Shown here in pieces: positions 6,538 to 6,583 of a DNA stretch of 6,583 bases. The notes below the pieces were generated by a model that did no database searches, had not been told where the DNA came from, and was given only the letters and a program-made list of their open reading frames with translations. Source of the stretch: Bacteroidota bacterium. Lineage in GTDB: Bacteria; Bacteroidota; Ignavibacteria; Kapaibacteriales; Kapaibacteriaceae. The position numbers were made by a program, and so were the translations under genes. The DNA is taken from positions 1 through 6,583 of the forward strand of contig DNLG01000070.1 of assembly GCA_003488525.1 (NCBI GenBank). Direction: 5' to 3'. Each line of letters opens with the position of its first letter. The stretch's first letter is position 1.

Positions 6538-6583
6538 TCATCGGTCATCCGTCATCGGTCTTCCGTCATCGGTCATCCGTCAT
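6538..6583. repeat. Heptanucleotide tandem array, TCATCSG, running off the window
   Basis: Six heptamers and a partial one follow: TCATCGG, TCATCCG, TCATCGG, TCTTCCG, TCATCGG, TCATCCG, TCAT. They alternate CGG and CCG endings, giving a 14-bp higher-order unit with one substitution (TCTTCCG at 6559-6565). The array reaches the last base of the window, so its length is unknown. Heptamer tandem repeats in intergenic DNA are known from several bacterial groups; no match to a named family is claimed. Confidence 0.9.

Overview
The window is a GC-rich (about 60% by eye) bacterial chromosomal segment with four well-supported housekeeping genes, flanked at both ends by tandem repeats that run to the window edges. 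The best guess for the host is the Bacteroidota/Ignavibacteriota/Kapabacteria part of the FCB group. Three things point there. The QueA-type enzyme has the divergent form I associate with Bacteroidota (TNFHQPGNTLL and YRFLSYGDSSLLF near the C-terminus, versus NFH-LP and YRFFSYGDAML in E. coli-type QueA). The DnaG N-terminus has the MRIPxxxIEQVRQ/DIVDVIGExVKL style of that group. Three of the four starts lack a clear Shine-Dalgarno sequence. The phylum call is inference; no marker RNA is present.

Layout from left to right. Bases 1-247 hold seven copies of a hairpin-forming repeat: a 21-bp near-perfect palindrome plus a 13- or 17-bp spacer, continuing off the left edge. Only 14 bp separate it from the GTG start of dnaG (262-2184, +), the replicative primase. 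dnaG overlaps by 28 bp the start of a membrane-anchored YbbR-domain protein gene (2157-3113, +), so the two are probably co-transcribed and translationally coupled. The YbbR gene collides tail-to-tail, with a 43-bp overlap, with a queA-family gene on the minus strand (3071-4273). A short divergent intergenic region (4274-4369) separates queA from sppA (4370-6352, +), a membrane-bound signal peptide peptidase of the long two-domain type, with its catalytic Lys and Ser both visible.

Downstream of sppA (6353-6583) are a nested inverted repeat (6397-6450) that could be a structured 3' UTR or small RNA, a strong rho-independent terminator (6459-6499), and two abutting heptanucleotide tandem arrays (TTGAGGK, then TCATCSG) that run off the right edge.

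The genes serve separate functions: replication priming (DnaG), an envelope-anchored YbbR protein of unknown partner, tRNA queuosine-type modification (QueA family), and clearance of cleaved signal peptides (SppA). I see no defence system, mobile element, CRISPR array or obvious new multi-gene system. The least explained parts are the hairpin array pressed against dnaG, the structured element after sppA, and the paired heptamer arrays.
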